NCBI GenBank assembly: GCA_903930485.1
Contig: CAIYYO010000073.1
Coordinates: 1-13,400 of the forward strand
Source of the DNA: Methanobacteriota archaeon
GTDB taxonomy: Archaea; Altiarchaeota; Altiarchaeia; IMC4; QMZM01
Direction of reading: 5' to 3'
Length of the DNA: 13,400 bases
Position 1 is the stretch's first letter. The number at the start of each line of letters is the position of its first letter. The notes beneath the pieces are model-generated. The model did not search any database. It saw nothing but the letters and a program-made list of their open reading frames with translations, and was not told the DNA's origin. Shown in pieces: positions 11,574 to 13,400 of the stretch. A program made the translations under genes and the position numbers.

Positions 11574-13400
11574 CTATTTTTGATAGTACGTATTGCTCAG
11601 CGAATATGTAACTGAATTAGAGCACTGGACCGATATCCAGGTACATAGGTCCGTTGTGGCATCGGAAGCCGTCCCCCAGTTGTAGTTGTCCCCTTCGTCG
11701 GTGTATTTATAAGTGGGCTGGCGCGTGTTGCAGTCCCAGACAAAGGTTTGCGCTCCGTACGTGCCCGTTGCGCACTTGCAGAACTTCGCAAGCTGGTTGC
11801 CCCCGTGCTGGTACAGATACTTGTTCGCGCCGTTCCAGCACACTGGGCATGAACTGCAGCTGCCTCCGCAATCCGTTCCGGTCTCGTCGCAGTCCTTGAT
11901 GCCGTTGGAACAGTGGCTGACCCATGAGCCGGCATTGCATATAAGGTTGGTGTAACAGACTCCAGTCGCATAGCAGGCGGAGGAATAAACGCATTTATTG
12001 TTAGCGTTACAGCACGCATCATCCGCAGCGCTCGTCACGCACCCGGAAGTGCAAACCCGCGTCAGCTTGTATTCGCCGGCTTCGTCTCCGCAGCAGCCGG
12101 CTGCGTCAACCTCTCCGCCGATGGCCCAGCGAGTGGCTCCCTGCCGGCACGTACAAGCGCCGGTGCTCAGGTCGGCATCCGCAGTGCTTCCGGAACGAGT
12201 GCATGCCCCGGCGCCCGTGCAGTAGGCCTGGGTCCAGAACGGGCTTGCGGCATTGTTGTAGGCGCCGTTGGTACTCTGCGCATTGGAACATGCGTAAACC
12301 GCATTGCATACGCCCGCAACCTCGCTTCCGGCGCTGCAATAGTTGTTCACCGCAACATTAGCCGAAAGTCCTGCGGCATTGCAGGAGCCGGACCCGTCGC
12401 AGTTCCCGTCGGGACCGCTCTTCACGCAGATATTCGCACAGCCGTTGTAAGACGCTGCGCAAGCGTTATACGGATCGGTCCCAGCACCTACGTTTGTGCA
12501 AGCGAAACCGGCGCCGGTACAATATTTACAAACCCCGCAGGTCTGCTGGCCGGCGGCAAGATAACTGCAAGCGCCTGCACCATTACAATTCGTATCCGCG
12601 CAAGTGCCGAAGGCCCCGGGGCAGTCGCTATACGGATCGGAGACGGCAGCCACATTAGAGCATGAGAAGCCCGAACCGGTACAATACCGGCAAGTACCGC
12701 AGCCCTGCTTACCGGCCGCAAGATACTGGCAGGCGCTCGCACCATTGCAGTTAGCCCCAGCGCAAGTCCCAAACGCACCAGGACACTCATTATAAGTATC
12801 GGACCCTGCAGCGACCTGAGCACAGGCAAAACTCGAACCAGTACAACCCTGACAAGTACCACAACCCTGCTTACCCGCCGCAAGATAACTGCACGCGCCT
12901 GCACCGTTACAATTCGTATCCGCGCAAGTGCCGAAGGCGCCCGGACAGTCACCATAAGGATCAGAGACCGCAGCCACATTCGAGCATCCAAAGCTCGAAC
13001 CAGTACAATACTGACAGGTCCCGCAGCCTTGCTTACCCACGGCAAGATACTGGCACGCGCTCGCACCATTACAGTTAGCCCCAGCACAGGTTCCGAAAGC
13101 GCCAGGACACTCATTATAAGTATCGGACCCTGCAGCGACCTGAGCACAGGCAAAACTCGAACCAGTACAACCCTGACAAGTGCCGCAGCCCTGCTTACCG
13201 ACGGCAAGATACTGGCAAGCACCGGCGCCATTGCAATTCGCACCGGCGCAGGTGCCGAAGGCCCCGGGACACTCGTTGTTTGGATCAACTCCCGCAGCTA
13301 TGAAACTGCATGAACTGCTCGCTCCAGTACATTGCTGGCATGTCCCGCATGACTGCTTACCTGAAAGGAAACAGCCGGTTGCGATGTTACAGCAGGCTCC
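11574..13400 (-). CDS. second Cys-rich modular surface protein, 5' end outside window
   Basis: An open frame of 608 codons plus TAG that runs off the window edge without a stop. The apparent GTG start at 13040 lies in the middle of a repeat (LAVGKQ) and is not real. Order from the edge: the ACCNIATGCFLSG module and a half repeat, five full 54-aa eight-Cys repeats (13274 down to 12465), a cap module (ACAASYNGCANICVKSG), a region with CSAGSEVAGVCNAVYACS, then NGIKDCDETGTDCGGSC, an acidic motif typical of modular surface proteins. It ends in a less Cys-rich domain with several Trp/Tyr, ending TYSLSNTYYQK. It is a paralogue of the downstream giant protein, sharing modules in the same order, but with a different C-terminal domain. 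The N-terminus and signal peptide cannot be seen. A secreted, disulfide-rich envelope protein is the best inference. Confidence 0.87.
   Translation of the reverse strand, partial: GACCNIATGCFLSGKQSCGTCQQCTGASSSCSFIAAGVDPNNECPGAFGTCAGANCNGAGACQYLAVGKQGCGTCQGCTGSSFACAQVAAGSDTYNECPGAFGTCAGANCNGASACQYLAVGKQGCGTCQYCTGSSFGCSNVAAVSDPYGDCPGAFGTCADTNCNGAGACSYLAAGKQGCGTCQGCTGSSFACAQVAAGSDTYNECPGAFGTCAGANCNGASACQYLAAGKQGCGTCRYCTGSGFSCSNVAAVSDPYSDCPGAFGTCADTNCNGAGACSYLAAGQQTCGVCKYCTGAGFACTNVGAGTDPYNACAASYNGCANICVKSGPDGNCDGSGSCNAAGLSANVAVNNYCSAGSEVAGVCNAVYACSNAQSTNGAYNNAASPFWTQAYCTGAGACTRSGSTADADLSTGACTCRQGATRWAIGGEVDAAGCCGDEAGEYKLTRVCTSGCVTSAADDACCNANNKCVYSSACYATGVCYTNLICNAGSWVSHCSNGIKDCDETGTDCGGSCSSCPVCWNGANKYLYQHGGNQLAKFCKCATGTYGAQTFVWDCNTRQPTYKYTDEGDNYNWGTASDATTDLCTWISVQCSNSVTYSLSNTYYQK
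12465..13274 (-). repeat. five 162-bp coding repeats with two-unit higher-order period
   Basis: Units at 13113-13274, 12951-13112, 12789-12950, 12627-12788 and 12465-12626 form the array. CAQVAAGSDTYN-type units (first and third) alternate with CSNVAAVSDPY-type units (second and fourth), giving a 324-bp superperiod. 12778-12857 and 13102-13181 are identical over 80 bp, exactly 324 bp apart. Confidence 0.88.
13291..13400. repeat. 110-bp tract identical to 9748-9857, cut by window edge
   Basis: This is the partner of the perfect repeat in the giant gene. Identity begins at 13291 and continues to the last base of the window, so it may extend further. Confidence 0.9.

Noticed and set aside
12465..13274. 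Regular direct repeats resembling a CRISPR or satellite array
   Set aside because: The period is 162 bp with no short repeat/spacer pattern, and the repeats are coding with a conserved protein pattern.

Overview
The window looks like a chromosome segment of an archaeon. It carries a Bud32 (KEOPS) kinase, a UPF0147 protein, an archaeal-type tyrosyl-tRNA synthetase, AT-rich BRE/TATA-like boxes about 25-30 nt upstream of several starts (suggesting leaderless transcripts), and a class III (archaeal pilin-like) signal peptide in front of a giant surface protein. Standalone Bud32, compact spacing and huge Cys-rich surface proteins with Thr-rich linkers fit a DPANN lineage (Micrarchaeota, Diapherotrites or Aenigmarchaeota type). 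That placement is inference, not proof.

Region 1 (1-2544) is a core block. It holds a VIT1/CCC1-type membrane transporter (+), bud32 (-, overlapping its 3' end), and a divergent UPF0147-tyrS pair (+) coupled by an ATGA overlap.

Region 2 (2545-3969) is the most unusual part. The last codons of tyrS recur twice downstream on the same strand, each copy ending exactly at a stop codon (3213-3250 and 3904-3969). The intervals behind tyrS and behind the first copy are about 0.7 kb each. The first holds a gene for a 200-aa multi-spanning membrane protein and the second a vapBC toxin-antitoxin pair, all on the minus strand. This is what serial insertion of small cassettes into the tyrS 3' end, each restoring the gene end, would leave behind. 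No integrase is visible.

Region 3 (3970-7566) is a mixed set: an anchored extracellular protein with a pilin-like beta domain (-), an MFS transporter overlapping a small membrane protein (+), an HD-domain phosphohydrolase (-), and a short DUF1616-like membrane protein (-).

Region 4 (7623-13400) is filled by two minus-strand genes for very Cys-rich, modular secreted proteins. The first is complete (1293 aa: class III signal peptide, beta domain, Thr-rich linker, nine 54-aa repeats with eight Cys each in three blocks of three, EF-hand-like Asp-rich motifs). The second is open to the window edge (at least 608 aa, five full repeats). They share a 110-bp perfectly identical tract, which suggests recent gene conversion or duplication. 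No rRNA, tRNA or CRISPR array was recognised.
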